Part shown: piece by piece, positions 1 to 10,732 of the stretch
Position numbering within the stretch: the first letter of the stretch is position 1
Layout: every line of letters begins with the position of its first letter
Origin: Amoebophrya sp. A120
Taxonomy: Eukaryota > Sar > Dinophyceae > Syndiniales > Amoebophryaceae
Assembly: GCA_905178155.1 (NCBI GenBank)
Contig: CAJINV010000007.1
Coordinates: forward strand, 2,089,151-2,153,150
DNA length: 64,000 nucleotides
Reading direction: 5' to 3'
Notes under the pieces: generated by a model
Database searches by the model: none
The model's input: only the letters and a program-made list of their open reading frames with translations
What the model was told of the DNA's origin: nothing
Program-made: the position numbers and the translations under genes

Positions 1-1397
1 AATCCTCCCAAGTTGTAAGGAGCTGGCGCCTGGGTGCTGAGGGTTCCTGTGCTAGTAGTAATAAATTTTCTCAAGAGGTGGACATCAAGCACAGGGTAGA
101 ATAGATACAACTACGCTCGGGGGTACCGTTCTTTTCCATTTGGGGACTATTCGTACTTTTAAAGTCTGACGCTCTTACAGTATAGTTCTAGGGGGTAAGC
201 ATTTGTAGTGCTAAAAATGATTGACCTGAAAATTCTGGTGGATGTCATGTAAAATTAAAGTTGCTATTTTTTTCCTACTGTAACTGTTTTGCTTTTTTTT
301 GTTTTTTTACTTTTAGTTTTGTGGTTCCTTTGCGAAATTTCATATGATGATGTAATGCTCTACTGATATTGCTGTAGGTTTCTTAACTCTTCAACGTGCA
401 CGATTTAGTTGTGTAAAAAAATCAAAAAAATGAAAGCGGAAAAAAAATCGACGTGTGATATGAATGCAGTAATACTTTTGATGGTTTGTGATTATGCGTA
501 CATGGTTAGAAATAGAATGAAAAGCAAAAAAACAAAATGATTTATACTGAGGCTTTCTTGGCTTAAAATGAAATACTTGAGAAAGTAAAAGTTGTAGAAT
601 GGCCGTAGATACTATGACGAAACTTGATCCGTCCCTTGGTCTGGAATTCTTGTTCTTGATTCCTGCGTAGCCCTAACCTTACAGAAGAAAAGAAGAGTCA
701 AGTCGTCTGTTTACTATAGTAAGTCGTCGAGTCGAAGTTCTTGCGGCTTCCTATTCGGTAGAGTTTTGTGTTTTGATGATTAATATTGCCCCCTTGCCCT
801 TTCGTACAGGAGTGCTGTTCTACTGTATCGTGATGAGGACCGGCAGCGCGGCATCGTAAATAGGCGAGCAGGAGAAGTGGTGCGTCTAGATCGAAGAGCC
901 GCGAGCAAGAGAAGTGCGTCTACATCGAAGAGCAAGCTCCTGTCCAGACGCAACTGATCGAACGCTGCTCCATCTATCAGAAACTCCTGCTGCCTGCAGC
1001 TCCGCTAAGTACCACATCTCGTAGCACCGAAAGAGCGCGGCCGGACAATTATCTTCCGTCAATATCTTCTTGCCTCTAGAAAATGCAACTACCGGCCATG
1101 TTTCGTAAAAGTAGAGAATTAGTGGTGTGACGCAATAATTGGTTTTGTTTGTGATAAGTACTGGAAAAAATCTGAAAGAGTTGAGAAATGTATCGTATGT
1201 TGTTGTGAACGTTTTGAACAAGGTAGATCATAATAAATCATGAGTGTGCAATACGGCAAAAAAAAGATTATAAGCGAATTCGAATTTGTGATAAGTGACG
1301 TTCGTGAGTTCTTTGTGTGTACTGACTTTTTCGCTTAAAAAACAGTTCTGGATCGGCGTCGTGCAAGGAAAAGTCATTCCCCATCGTCCCCACCTGT
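1..1397. other. Spacer with no supported gene
   Basis: AT-rich sequence downstream of the surface-protein gene that ends at 1398. The short open frames here are uninterrupted by chance, have skewed composition and show no recognisable motif. It may hold the 3' UTR of that gene. No RNA gene or repeat was recognised. Confidence 0.6.
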
Positions 1398-4300
1398 TCA
1401 CCACTTCATCATCTTGCCCTTTCCCTTGCCCTTGCCTTTCGATCCCTTCAAACCTCCCTTCGACCCACCTTTTCCACCCTTCATCATGCCGCCGGAGGCC
1501 TTGCCCTTGCCCATCGACATCATCTTTCCGCCCTTTCCTCCCTTGAAGGGCGGAGGCCCACCAAACGCAGGTCCTCCGTGGTACCCGCCGCCGCCCGATC
1601 CCGACGAGACCTTCGCCACAAACAAAAGCAGTCCAACGGTGATGATGCCCAAGACCACGATGACCACGATTAACACAGCGTGGTCGTGGTCGTAATCGTC
1701 GTCGTGGTTGTGCACTTCGGTCACGTCGGCGGGCCCAGGAACGCAGTCGCTTTCCTCCGTGGCGCTCGTCGCAGCACCGTCGTCTCCATCCCGTTTTAAG
1801 GACGACGACCTCCCGACCGGACACATTTTGCAGCTCGCCTGGCCCACCGTGTCTTGGTAGGTTCCGTCGGGACAGGGGATGCACCCGGTATTGTCCGAGT
1901 CCGCGCCGTATGGATTGTAAAAATGTCTGGGTCTGGAAACTTGTGATGCTGGGTGGCGTCTCATGATGAGGCTACAAATACTGGCTCAGCATGAAAAGTT
2001 TCTGAGCTCCTAGGTCTTGCCTATTCTGCATGACAAACTGCGCTTCTGCATCACTGAAAAACGGAGCTCTTGGGTAACGTGCATGACAGATTTAAGAGTC
2101 ATGCCAGACAAGCATGACAAACTTGAATTTTTCCAGACCCAGACATTTTTGCATTTGATACGCTGGTACTGAACACTCCACGGTACGGCTGGTAGTGTCC
2201 AACCGGGCAACGTTCGCACGCAATATCAAAAGGAAAAATCCCCCCGCCCCATATCAAATGGGAAGTCTGTGATGCAGGATTTGCGTACACAAATGCGCGC
2301 TGTGTTGCAATACGGCATGGCAGCCAGATCCGCAGCCTAGGGCGGGGCATTTTGGTCTACTAGTTGCTTAGCATTACAAACGGCTGTCCTATAGGCCCAA
2401 CAGCATGCCAAACCGCTCCCATAATGGCAGGGAAGCCTCTGCGTTTGTCTTCTTGCAAGACAGACGTAATTTGTGGTCTCAAATCAGCAAGACAAATTTT
2501 CGGAAGCATGCCTTTTCGATATGGGGAGGGAGGACATTTCCTCTCAATACGCAAAGCTCGTTGTCGTTGTTTTCAGAACCCCCACGTCACCCGGGTCGCA
2601 CATGCAGTTGGTCGCATCCGTCGGGCACGTGTAGCACTTCCCGGCCAGCATCTTCTTGCCGGTGGCGCACGCTTGGACAACGTTACTGATCTCATTCTGC
2701 AAAGTCGTTTTAGCGTTGTCAATATCCTCCTTCAACCCACACCGTCGAAACTTCGCGATCAAAGCCTCCAGCGTCGGGTGCTGCACGCCCGTTATCATGT
2801 GTAAAAACGTCTCCCCCCCATGCTTGTGATGCCAATGATGTACCTTCAAAAAATCAATGTCTCCTATGCGCAGACCCACTAGCACCAGCGCTTTCTCGAG
2901 ACAAAAAATATGGAGAAATTTGTCGCGCTCCAATCAAGATCGGCAAGAAACTCGATCCGTGTTCTGAAGCGACTGCCCTAGGCAACCCTCACTACACTGG
3001 ATTGTACCCGAAGAAGTAGTTCTCATGCACAAACTTCTATCTTGGCTTGCCCTCTACTTCCTCTAGCAAAACTGCAACCTTGACTATCATGGAATGTTTT
3101 TGTTCTCGAAAAGGCCACATTTTTTGGGGGAGACGTTGTTGCTCGGGATATCCGTACAGCCGGAATCGATGTACTCCTTCCCCTATCCGCTGCAAAAATA
3201 TCGCGCTCTTATCAATTCCAATTGCAGTCATGCATTACAGATCTGGTTTGCTACGATCCAGTTCAGCATCACAAACGGAAATCTAATGTCCGCTCTCATC
3301 TCTTCTGAAAAATATTGCAACGCAATATCTACCAGCGCGATACTTTTCCGATGCGTATCACTTTGTCGTAGCACTCGTTACCCGCAACGCAATCGAACCG
3401 GCCCTCGTCCAAGCAGGCGCTGGTGCCAAGGGTGGCGCCATTGTACACATCGGAAAACCCAGGATAGCTCTTCGCTCCGAGCGGTGCCGACTCTTGCAGC
3501 TGCAGCGGTTCCGGGATTTTATTGTTCGGCACCTTCACCCGAAACGAATCACCCAAGCCAATCGTGGGGAGGGTCGGGGAGCTCCGAGACCGAGAATTTT
3601 CGCAGTTGGCGCCGGCAAACAGCTGGTACCCAAAAAGGCCTCGGGCTGCCACGTCGTTAGCAGGCTTTCGTTTCATGCTGACGCTAAAATCAGCGACAAT
3701 CGTACGGGGGAACGCAGCAGCCTTTACATAGCCGCCCATAAGATATGGATTATTGGCTGCGTAAGCGGTCCCGGCAATATCCGTTCCAGAAGTAGTGAAA
3801 TCAAAGGTCGACTTAGGTGAAGCGGGGTAAGCAAAAGGTGTCGAGCAATCTTCGTCGTCGTAGAAGTGTGCCACGAGATCCAGCCCGGCATCGGTGACCG
3901 TGGCGCCCTGCGTGTACGCTCCGCCATTTTCAACAACCTGGAAGTACTTATCTTTCAAAACGAACGTTATCCACGTGTTCGTCGGATCACACCCAGCATC
4001 CGTCACCGAGACGTCGGTGGTTTCGAGACACAAATGGATCGCGATGTCGTTCCACGCGATGCAGTGTGGCACAGCTGAGATCCGCTGAAGATCCTTGATC
4101 AGCGCATCCTCGTACTGCGACTTTTTATTGCGAATTGTCGTAGCCATACCGAAGTTCAGCGTCACTGCCTCGTCCTGCGCTGCCGCCACGCCTGCCAGAT
4201 AAATTTTGTCATACACGAGGAGAGCGGTCTCATCGAACGCGGCCGCCGCAGAATACGAAGCTGTGACTGAAGCGGCGCCTGTTGCCGCTACGATGTTTAG

Positions 4301-5719
4301 GGTACTATAATCTGAAATCATAGCCGAATTTAGACCATCCGCCAGCGTCTGCGGTGTAGACATCCCTCGGAGCTTGGCCTTCAACTCTGGCATAAAATGG
4401 TTATTGTCTACCGCGTTCACGAAGGAATGAATCTGCATACAGCGGTCGTCCTCGGCGAGTTTTTCGTTCAGCAACAACTCGCCCTTCGCGCTGTCGAAGT
4501 AACCGCTCCCTAAAACCGTGACTGCAATATCCTGCTCCATCGTCAGGCGCTGCTCTTCTATCGGGGCAAGGAAGTTGATCACTTCGGCAGCGTGGTGATG
4601 GCAAGTCGCAACATCCATCACCGTCAGCGCATCTTCCCGACAAACCTGGGTGCGCTGGCTTCGCTGAGAAGCGATGCGCGGAAGAACGTAGTCGTACTGG
4701 TAGGCCGGCCCCCCCATATTCAGAATCGCCGCAGTTCCCAAGTACGAACACCCGAGCGGCAGAATATCCGAATGAACGAGCGCAGCAGCGGCGGCCCCGC
4801 CGACAAAAGTACCGCAAGTGGCCGCGTCAAAGACCTGCTTAGCCGGATCACATCTCTTCGGACCTGGAAGCTTGCGATAACCCACAGTGGGGGACCCGAC
4901 TTGTTGTGTCGCGTATTGATAGCAGATTGCGTAGTCGTATTCATCGTTCTGGCTGAATGATGCACCTGCGCGAAACTGCGTCTCCCCGGAAGTCGGGTTG
5001 TACCGGGCGAAGATGTTTTTGCTCGTGGCCTGGTCGCCCACGACCAAGGTCGAGAGAAAATTCGCCTGGGCAAGAAATCCAAAGCAGTCGGCTGTTGCCG
5101 CACTCTGAAGCAAAGCAGCGCCGTCAATAGCAGGAACGCGGGAAACCTCCAGGCCGGTTTCGCAATCGCTGCCGTAGGGGAGAACCTCCAACGGAACACT
5201 CAGTGAAACAGTGCTTGGAGAGCTGCACGTGCGACTGCGGTGACAGACGGCGTGCTGATACAGCTGCATCGTCGCCGCCGACGCTGCATTTACGAGCACA
5301 ATTTTGCTCGTGCGGGCGTCGATACGCACCGAAAAAGTTGCGGGCACAGTTAACGTGTCCTCAGCATGTGGCTCGATTCCGCGGAGTACGCTGGTGGTTC
5401 CGGAAACTTCGTCGTACAGTGCCGTAGAGCAGCTGCTCAGTACCTTCTGCAAATCCAAGTGCTGTCGCGCAAGCACCGTCGCGCTCCCCGCAACTTCCAC
5501 TTCAAACTTGTTGGCACAAGGCCGCCCAGGAGGAAGGATTTCGTAGGCACCACCCTCACACACCTGAGACCGCAAGCAGACAGAAAATTCCCCCGCCAAC
5601 GGATCGGCGCGCTTGGAAATGGAGTACCGGAACTCCCGTTCCTTGGTCGCTGGCGCTACAGGGCTTAACAATAGTAAACCTGAAAACTGCAGGACGCGTG
5701 GCTGCTGCTTTAGCTGCAT
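1398..5719 (-). CDS. Cys-rich single-pass surface protein (3' part of gene)
   Basis: Five exons: 5719-3358, 3178-3114, 2885-2550, 2218-2161 and 1903-1398, separated by four introners; their sum is 3,327 nt, exactly 1,109 codons including stop. Residues 1-790 form an ectodomain of diverged repeats of about 110-130 residues, each with a Cys-Leu-Arg or Cys-His element, a CxxGF/CxxGL element and a 'DAATC'-like element. Near the membrane is a Cys-rich stretch with CxxCPxG spacing (CERCPVGHYQ, CIPCPDGTYQD, CKMCPVG) resembling GCC2/GCC3 or ephrin-receptor-like modules. One hydrophobic helix (VLIVVIVVLGIITVGLLLF) follows, then a short Gly/Lys/Met-rich cytoplasmic tail. The ATG at 5719 has a hydrophobic start but may not be the true N-terminus, because related exons lie upstream to 10.7 kb; an acceptor AG shortly after it is possible. 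Function unknown; a cell-surface or secretory-route role is inferred from topology. Confidence 0.75.
1909..2160. mobile_element. Introner, family I (252 bp)
   Basis: Ends are TATGGATTGTAAAAATGTC on the left and the complement of TATCAAATGCAAAAATGTC on the right, followed inward by GGGTCTGG. Flanks are CGCCG (1904-1908) and CGCTG (2161-2165), a 4/5 target duplication. Removing the element and one flank joins 'GVFSTS' to 'ADSDNTG' in frame. Same length as the copy at 48527-48778 and very similar to it, but in the opposite orientation relative to the host gene. Confidence 0.9.
2224..2549. mobile_element. Introner, family III (326 bp)
   Basis: Left end TATCAAAAGGAAAAATCCCC, right end the complement of TATTGAGAGGAAATGTCC. 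Flanked by perfect 5-bp repeats CGCAA at 2219-2223 and 2550-2554. Precise removal joins 'TTTTSFA' to 'CERCPVGH' in frame. The interior is recognisably homologous to the element at 17140-17530, sharing for example GCATGCCAAA and a CTTGCAAGACA block. Confidence 0.9.
2891..3113. mobile_element. Introner-like element, boundaries approximate
   Basis: Imperfect terminal inverted repeats: CTTTCTCGAGACAAAAAATA on the left and, complemented, CCTTTTCGAGAACAAAAAC on the right. No clear 5-bp duplication is visible (CAGCG versus GCCAC). Placing the junctions here keeps the host frame open ('SPKKCG' to 'VLVGLRIG'). Likely an older or different family member. Confidence 0.6.
3184..3357. mobile_element. Introner, family II-like (174 bp)
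   Basis: Left end TATCCGCTGCAAAAATATCG; right end, complemented, TACGCATCGGAAAAGTATCG; both continue CGCT. Flanks TCCCC and TCACT match 3 of 5. Removal with one flank joins 'ECYDKV' to 'KEYIDSGC' in frame. Confidence 0.8.
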
Positions 5720-7239
5720 AGCGACAACGGTGAATCGATCGCTCTTTTACTAACTAAGTACAGCAGGCATGCTAGACCTTAAGCGCGGGCGCCCTGGATG
5801 TCCACAGGTCTAGGAAGAAACATCTATGCTAGGTAGACCAAAGGGCCATGTTCAAACTCCTGCCCTGTTTGGTAGTGCCCTCAAACTAAATCGCCATCAT
5901 GCCAGTGCCGCGAGCTGGCGTGCGCGGGCGTGATTTTTGTGAAATCACATGCTGGCACCCACCAAGAAAATGCCAGATGAGTGATAGGCAATTTGCTCAA
6001 AGGCGCACCAGCCGAACGCCAAGAAATACAAGCAACCCACAAGGGTGGCGCCTATCGATCCTTCCTGGGAAGGAACAAGGCCACCATGCCCATGCGCCTT
6101 GCTATAATTGGGTGGGCAGGCAGCAAAGCGGCCGCCACATTGGGAAAGGAAACCGGGGGCACACGGGAAGTGGGCGTGGGCGCGGGGGGGCCAAAAAGAA
6201 AAAGAAAGGGAGGGCGCGCAAACCCACCCCAAGGAAACTGGGGCCGGGGCCCGCCGGGACCTGTTTCGGGTTTACCAAATAAAACAAGAAGCCTGCGGCC
6301 ACGCCGAGACACGGCAAGCGAACCGCTAGCGCCACCGTTTTTGGCACTTTCTTTCTCTTTGGCGTTTCTATAAATATATAATTGAATTTGCCCAACTTTG
6401 CCGGAGGACTTGATTGCACAGTTAGCAGTTTTGGCTTTGGGCGGCCGCGGTCACTTTCCTGGTCGCGGGCGTCCCAAAAGAATCGAAGTAGCCGCGCGTC
6501 TGCCTTGGGAGCTGCTCGCAAATTGCAAACTGCCCGGAAGCCTCGCCCCCCAGGGTTGGGGTGGCCGTGGCCCCGGGCTTTCGTTGTACTGCTCCGAGCT
6601 GCTGTTCCAGGGCGCCCGCCACGCAGGCGCCCTGGAGTATGTCAGTGCGCTCTGCCTCTCGCCTCCTGCCTCTTGTTTCTCGCCCTTGCAGGCGTTATAC
6701 TTCTAGCACCTGGCGCCGTCGTTTCCTAGTCTACTTCCATGCATGCCTCGCATGCTACGAACTAAGAGAAAACGCTGAAGGAGCAGGTTTGGCCATGTAG
6801 CGACCACCCTCTTGGGATCGAATTCGACTACTTCCCTCTGAATGGCGGCTAGCCAGATCACGAAAAACCGAGTGACCATGGGAACTCTGCGGAGCGCGAG
6901 AACAAAACACACATCGAAGCAAGCCAAAGCCGGTGCCGGCGAGGCACCGTCTACAGCACTCTAAGCACCTCGACTAGTACATATCTGCTGTGCTTCTGTA
7001 TGCGCGCTTGATGGGTTTCGGTTTTGTGTGTTGAAGTACCCCCCGCATTGTACATAGGGTTGGTTTTTTCCTCACGACCTTTTTCTTGTCTTTCCCCCTA
7101 GGCGAGCGCTTTGTTCAACTAATCAGACTCATGAAAAAAGAATATAGGTGGACGTAGCCAGTGCTTGCATCTGCGTGCCAAGTAGAACAACGATGAATCC
7201 ACCGATGAAAAATGCACATCCACGTCCTCCACCTCATTG
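5720..7239. other. Non-coding stretch, probable intron or intergenic
   Basis: No supported exon. The 5.9-6.7 kb part is G/C-rich with long chance open frames on both strands that show no domain and low-complexity composition. It lies between two sets of exons coding for similar ectodomain modules, so it may be a large intron of one gene. Confidence 0.4.
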
Positions 7240-7727
7240 ATATTCGTATTCCAGCTAGGTCAGTCGTGCATCCCCGTTGCTTTTCGGTCGTGGCAGTGGT
7301 AGTAGAAGTACCAGTAGTACGGTACTCAAGTGTGCTGGCTGTTTGCCCGAGTCGCAATCCGAAGAGAGTTTCAGCGGACGAGGCCGGGATGTCGATTCCG
7401 TAAAGCGGACCGTTTTGCGGCGCTAGGCCATCGACCACAAACTCGCTCGTCCCACCGCCGGTCGCGGTGGTCGCGCACGCACTTTGTGCAATGTGGAATC
7501 CGGTAGCGCACGCGGACTCGTGGTGCAGAATTTCAAACGTTGGACCCTCTGCAACAGCCGCTCGGCACAGCGGTCTGTATGTTTCTGCAGCAGCTAGGGG
7601 AAAATCAGTATTACCCGATTGGTCAGCGATTATCTCCGTTGATCCGATCCGCCACGCACTCCCAGTAGACTGCAGTGCGACCAATGACGAGGCCTGCTTT
7701 TGATAACAGCCTTTGTACGTAAAGCCA
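7240..7727 (-). CDS. Exon with surface-protein module (probable part of upstream gene)
   Basis: On the minus strand an open frame follows a possible acceptor (..ACTAG before TGGCTTTACG at 7727). It reads 'SGFTYKGCYQ', 'RPLCRAAVAEG', 'SACATGFHIAQ' and 'GIDIPASSAETLFGLRLG', and ends near 'RGCTTDLAG'. Spacing of the paired Cys and the CxxGF element matches the repeated ectodomain modules at 3.4-5.7 kb. The downstream splice site is not obvious. Most likely an internal exon of the same gene; a separate paralogue cannot be excluded. Confidence 0.5.
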
Positions 7728-8153
7728 CTAGTTAGGCCAATATGACGACGAAAACGCGACGGTGCACCCTTCCCCACCTAGCCATACAAGTATGGTCAGG
7801 CAAACGGCCGCTCGACAGGCGGCTGGTACACACTTGCTTTCTAGTTTTCAAGGACTGTGCTGACACTGCTTCATTCATAGCGCACATCCTCCAAGTCAAA
7901 CTACTAGAGCCAGCAATGCACGACATAGACATTGCAAGGCATGCGAATAGGCATTATAAATTCATCGGAGCGGACCGACGCAGTCCCAAATGGGCATCCT
8001 CCTAGGTTTTGTGCCTGAGTCTGCAAAATGGATTTGCTGTCAAAAACAAGCCTCTCAAATTGATTGGGGCAACAAGTGCTTCTAAGGTCTAAGAGAACCC
8101 CACAATTTGATTTATTGAAAGAGATAGAAGGACCACAAAGCGGCTACTATGGG

Positions 8154-8202
8154 GGTGAAGTAATTCATATTTATATAGTATATAAATATGAATTACTTCA
8201 CC
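8154..8202. repeat. Perfect 49-bp palindrome
   Basis: Two 24-bp arms (8154-8177 and 8179-8202) are exact reverse complements around a single central G at 8178. The centre is AT-rich (ATATA-G-TATAT) and the arms begin with GGTGAAG. It lies just beyond the exon at 8330-8649, in presumed intron or spacer sequence. Confidence 0.95.
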
Positions 8203-8329
8203 GTGCCGCCCAAAGAGATAACAAATACAAACTACGAGCCGAGCAGCCCGAGTCGATGGATGAGAATCGACGGGGCGAATAAATGTACAACTTATCTAAA
8301 TCTATGTTGTTTGATTTTGACCTACTCAT

Positions 8330-8649
8330 ATCTTGGCCCAGCTTGACAAAGGTGGGCACATACGCGTTTTCACGTCGATACGCCCCAAGACCCGCCACAG
8401 TGGATGCGCCGAAAACCCGCATCGTGCCACCCGCGGAGACAAAGTTATTGGCTGTGCACTCCTTGTCCTGAACATGAAAGCCGACCTGGCACTGCGGGAC
8501 TTGGTATGCCCCTTCAAGAGCATCACCACCAGAAGTCCTTGCCGTGTAAGGAAGAAGCGAAACTCGACCGTCGTCGGACAGAGGTTCCCGCAGGCAAAGG
8601 GTGTGGGTCGTGGACGCCTGCGTCAAAGATCCCTCGGAAGCAATTGACG
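8330..8649 (-). CDS. Exon with surface-protein module (probable part of upstream gene)
   Basis: Preceded on the minus strand by a good acceptor (GGTATTGCAG, exon from 8649). The frame reads 'SIASEGSLTQA', 'HTLCLREPLSDDG', 'VPQCQVGFHVQ' and 'ENAYVPTFVKLGQ'. The 'CLRE ... CQVGFHV' pair aligns with 'CLRSQ ... CANKFEV' and 'CRAAV ... CATGFHI' in the neighbouring exons, so it belongs to the same repeat family. The 3' end of the exon is estimated; the donor is not obvious. Confidence 0.5.
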
Positions 8650-10477
8650 CTGCAATACCAGAAGGGCCGAATCGGACCTTGTAATCGACCGAGGCCTATG
8701 AAATGCGAGCTCTCTGGATCTTCTGAGACAGAAACACTGCAACGGGCGTCTGGGACTGGGTCCGCGTCCGCCTTCGTGCTCTTGCATTATTTTTATTCTG
8801 GTGGTGCGCGCATTGCTCTGATTCTGATGTGACCCTGCAAAGGTGGCTGGCCCAGAGTGGCCCTGCCCGCGAAAGATGAATAAGCTAAGACGCGTTCGGG
8901 CCGAAGGATTTAGCCCGAGAAGAGTGCTGCACTAAGCAGAAGGGCTCACAAGCACCGCTTGACTTCAGAAACAACGGTCGGCACCGCTTCTGTAGTCAAG
9001 ACTTTGTTTTGTAAGCCGGTCCGCGGGAAAAAACGTTATCGCAACCGAAATCGACACTCCTGTCGCTGTCGTATCTTTCGGGCGAGCGAGGCGAAAATCC
9101 TGCAGACCAGCAGCAGGCCCCAGAAGAAAAACTGAAACTTGCATCTACTCGCCCAGTGCCAGCCCTCGACACGAGTGCAATTTGTGAGCACACCGAACCA
9201 CGGCCCGGTCGTCGAAGGCTACGCGCCCCTGGGCTTTCGCATCCATCAAGTCCTACTGTCTGAAGGCAACGACAATTCGTCGATTGGACACCCAAACGGC
9301 CATACCCATACGCTGGAGCACTTCCGGTGTCCTTTCGCGTTCCAAGAGGGATGCCGGGGCCCCCGACGAATTCGGGTCCGCCTCGACCGTGGACGCAAGA
9401 GCGCTAGCGCCGGAGGAAAAGACCGATGACTGGCAAGGCCTCGGCTCTGCTGAATCTCGGAGTTCATAAATATTTGTAAGATGATCTCGACTTTGCGCCA
9501 CGCCCTCACGCACGGACGTCTGCGCCTGCCCCCGAAGCCGAACCCGATAAGTTGTTTCCGTAATAAAACCTCTCGAAGTTGCTCCCAGGAACTTTCTCGA
9601 CCCCCGAGTGGAACCATCGGCTCGCAAACTTTCTCGACCCTCATTGGCTCGCGAAGCCCTAAATTTTCTGGGTCGCAAGGACCGCCGTCGGGGATGTCCG
9701 GGGCCTTCGGGGAAAACCCAGGCGGGTCCCAAAGAAAAGCTCCTGGCTCAGCCCCGAAGGCTCGTAGTCACAAAAGGTCCCGGGTCTGCGGGTCCTTGTC
9801 TTTCCAAACGGCCAGGCCATCTATGGCCAGCTTCGAGGTCGTATCTATATATGTCATTGACATCGCTTTCGGTTTTATGTTCCTATTTCGAGGTAATAAT
9901 AGATAACTTGGCGGATAACTTGACAAGCCACGGTAGTCCATGCTTGCCGAACTTTCTTTGCCATTTGTCCTTTCCGCGCTGGCACTCTGACGCAATTTCA
10001 ACAAGAGGAACGGAGGTCCTATTAATTGATCAATCAGACCTCCAGCTCCACCATTCTTGAAGATGATCTATTTTGTCTTAATAATTGATCCTCTAGCAAT
10101 TTTGTTTCATGTCGATCCAGACGTGCATGCAGTGCATAGTGACAAGAAACACGCATTGTAATTCTCGTTAGGAGAAAGAGTTTCTGTCGTGAACGGCAAA
10201 TGAAGATTCTCAATCGCGGATTTCTATCAGGTACAAATCTGCATGTCTGTAGTCAACATGGAAGTAGGAGCGACGCAGACTAGATGATGTTTTTTTTTGC
10301 CCATCAACATCATCCGCCCAGAAAAAAAATACTGGCTTTTCATGCAAGTAGGTCGTGAAAAAAACACGCGGTCAGATTTACTGGTCTTCTTCGTCCTCTT
10401 CTGGGCCAATTAATTTATTAATGTCGGCGGACGAGCATGAATAAATATAAAATGCCGCTCCTAGTACTTTCACTTGA
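8650..10477. other. Spacer or intron, nothing recognised
   Basis: No exon with recognisable motif. Open frames around 9.1-9.9 kb are present on both strands at once and show Arg/Ser/Pro-rich composition typical of chance frames in G/C-rich sequence. Confidence 0.4.
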
Positions 10478-10732
10478 CTATCGCAATGCAGTCCCCCTGC
10501 ATAGAGGAACAGTGAGCTTCAGATCGCTGCACACCTTCGCAGCGTACTCACACGTTGCCGCGTCAAGTATGGGCCACAGTTGTTGAGAAACGGCAGTCGT
10601 CTGTTTGCCGCAAGCGTGGTTACTTGGTTTGATTGCGAAAGTGTGTTCACAGGGATGGTCTGCAGCGATTTGAAGGAGCCCACTTGCCCCTGGCACCATC
10701 AATGCCACCAAAATTGCCTCTGCAGCTCGCAT
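10478..10732 (-). CDS. Possible first exon: signal peptide plus surface module
   Basis: ATG at 10732 opens an 84-residue frame starting with a convincing signal peptide (MRAAEAILVALMVPGASG). It then has 'HPCEHTFAIK' and 'ILDAATCEYAAKVC'. The last element matches 'VFDAATCGTFVGG' and 'VMDVATCHHHAAEV' in the exon at 3358-5719. This makes it a good candidate for the true 5' exon of the surface-protein gene, which would then span about 9.3 kb. No GT donor in the right place was found, so the link is inference; the real coding part may end before 10478. Confidence 0.45.
   Translation of the reverse strand: MRAAEAILVALMVPGASGLLQIAADHPCEHTFAIKPSNHACGKQTTAVSQQLWPILDAATCEYAAKVCSDLKLTVPLCRGTALR

Noticed and set aside
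1909-2160. TA dinucleotide as the target duplication (mariner-like)
   Set aside because: TA is at both ends of most elements but belongs to the self-complementary start of the terminal repeat; using TA as duplication breaks the frame, while the 5-bp flanks keep it and match perfectly at nine sites.
5899-6729. Several overlapping open frames on both strands of a G/C-rich stretch
   Set aside because: Frames are open in several phases at once, composition is Arg/Pro/Gly-rich and no motif or splice context supports any of them.
9139-10060. Open frames of 130-160 codons on both strands
   Set aside because: Mutually overlapping, no recognisable domain, and composition matches chance frames; no signal peptide or splice sites in logical places.
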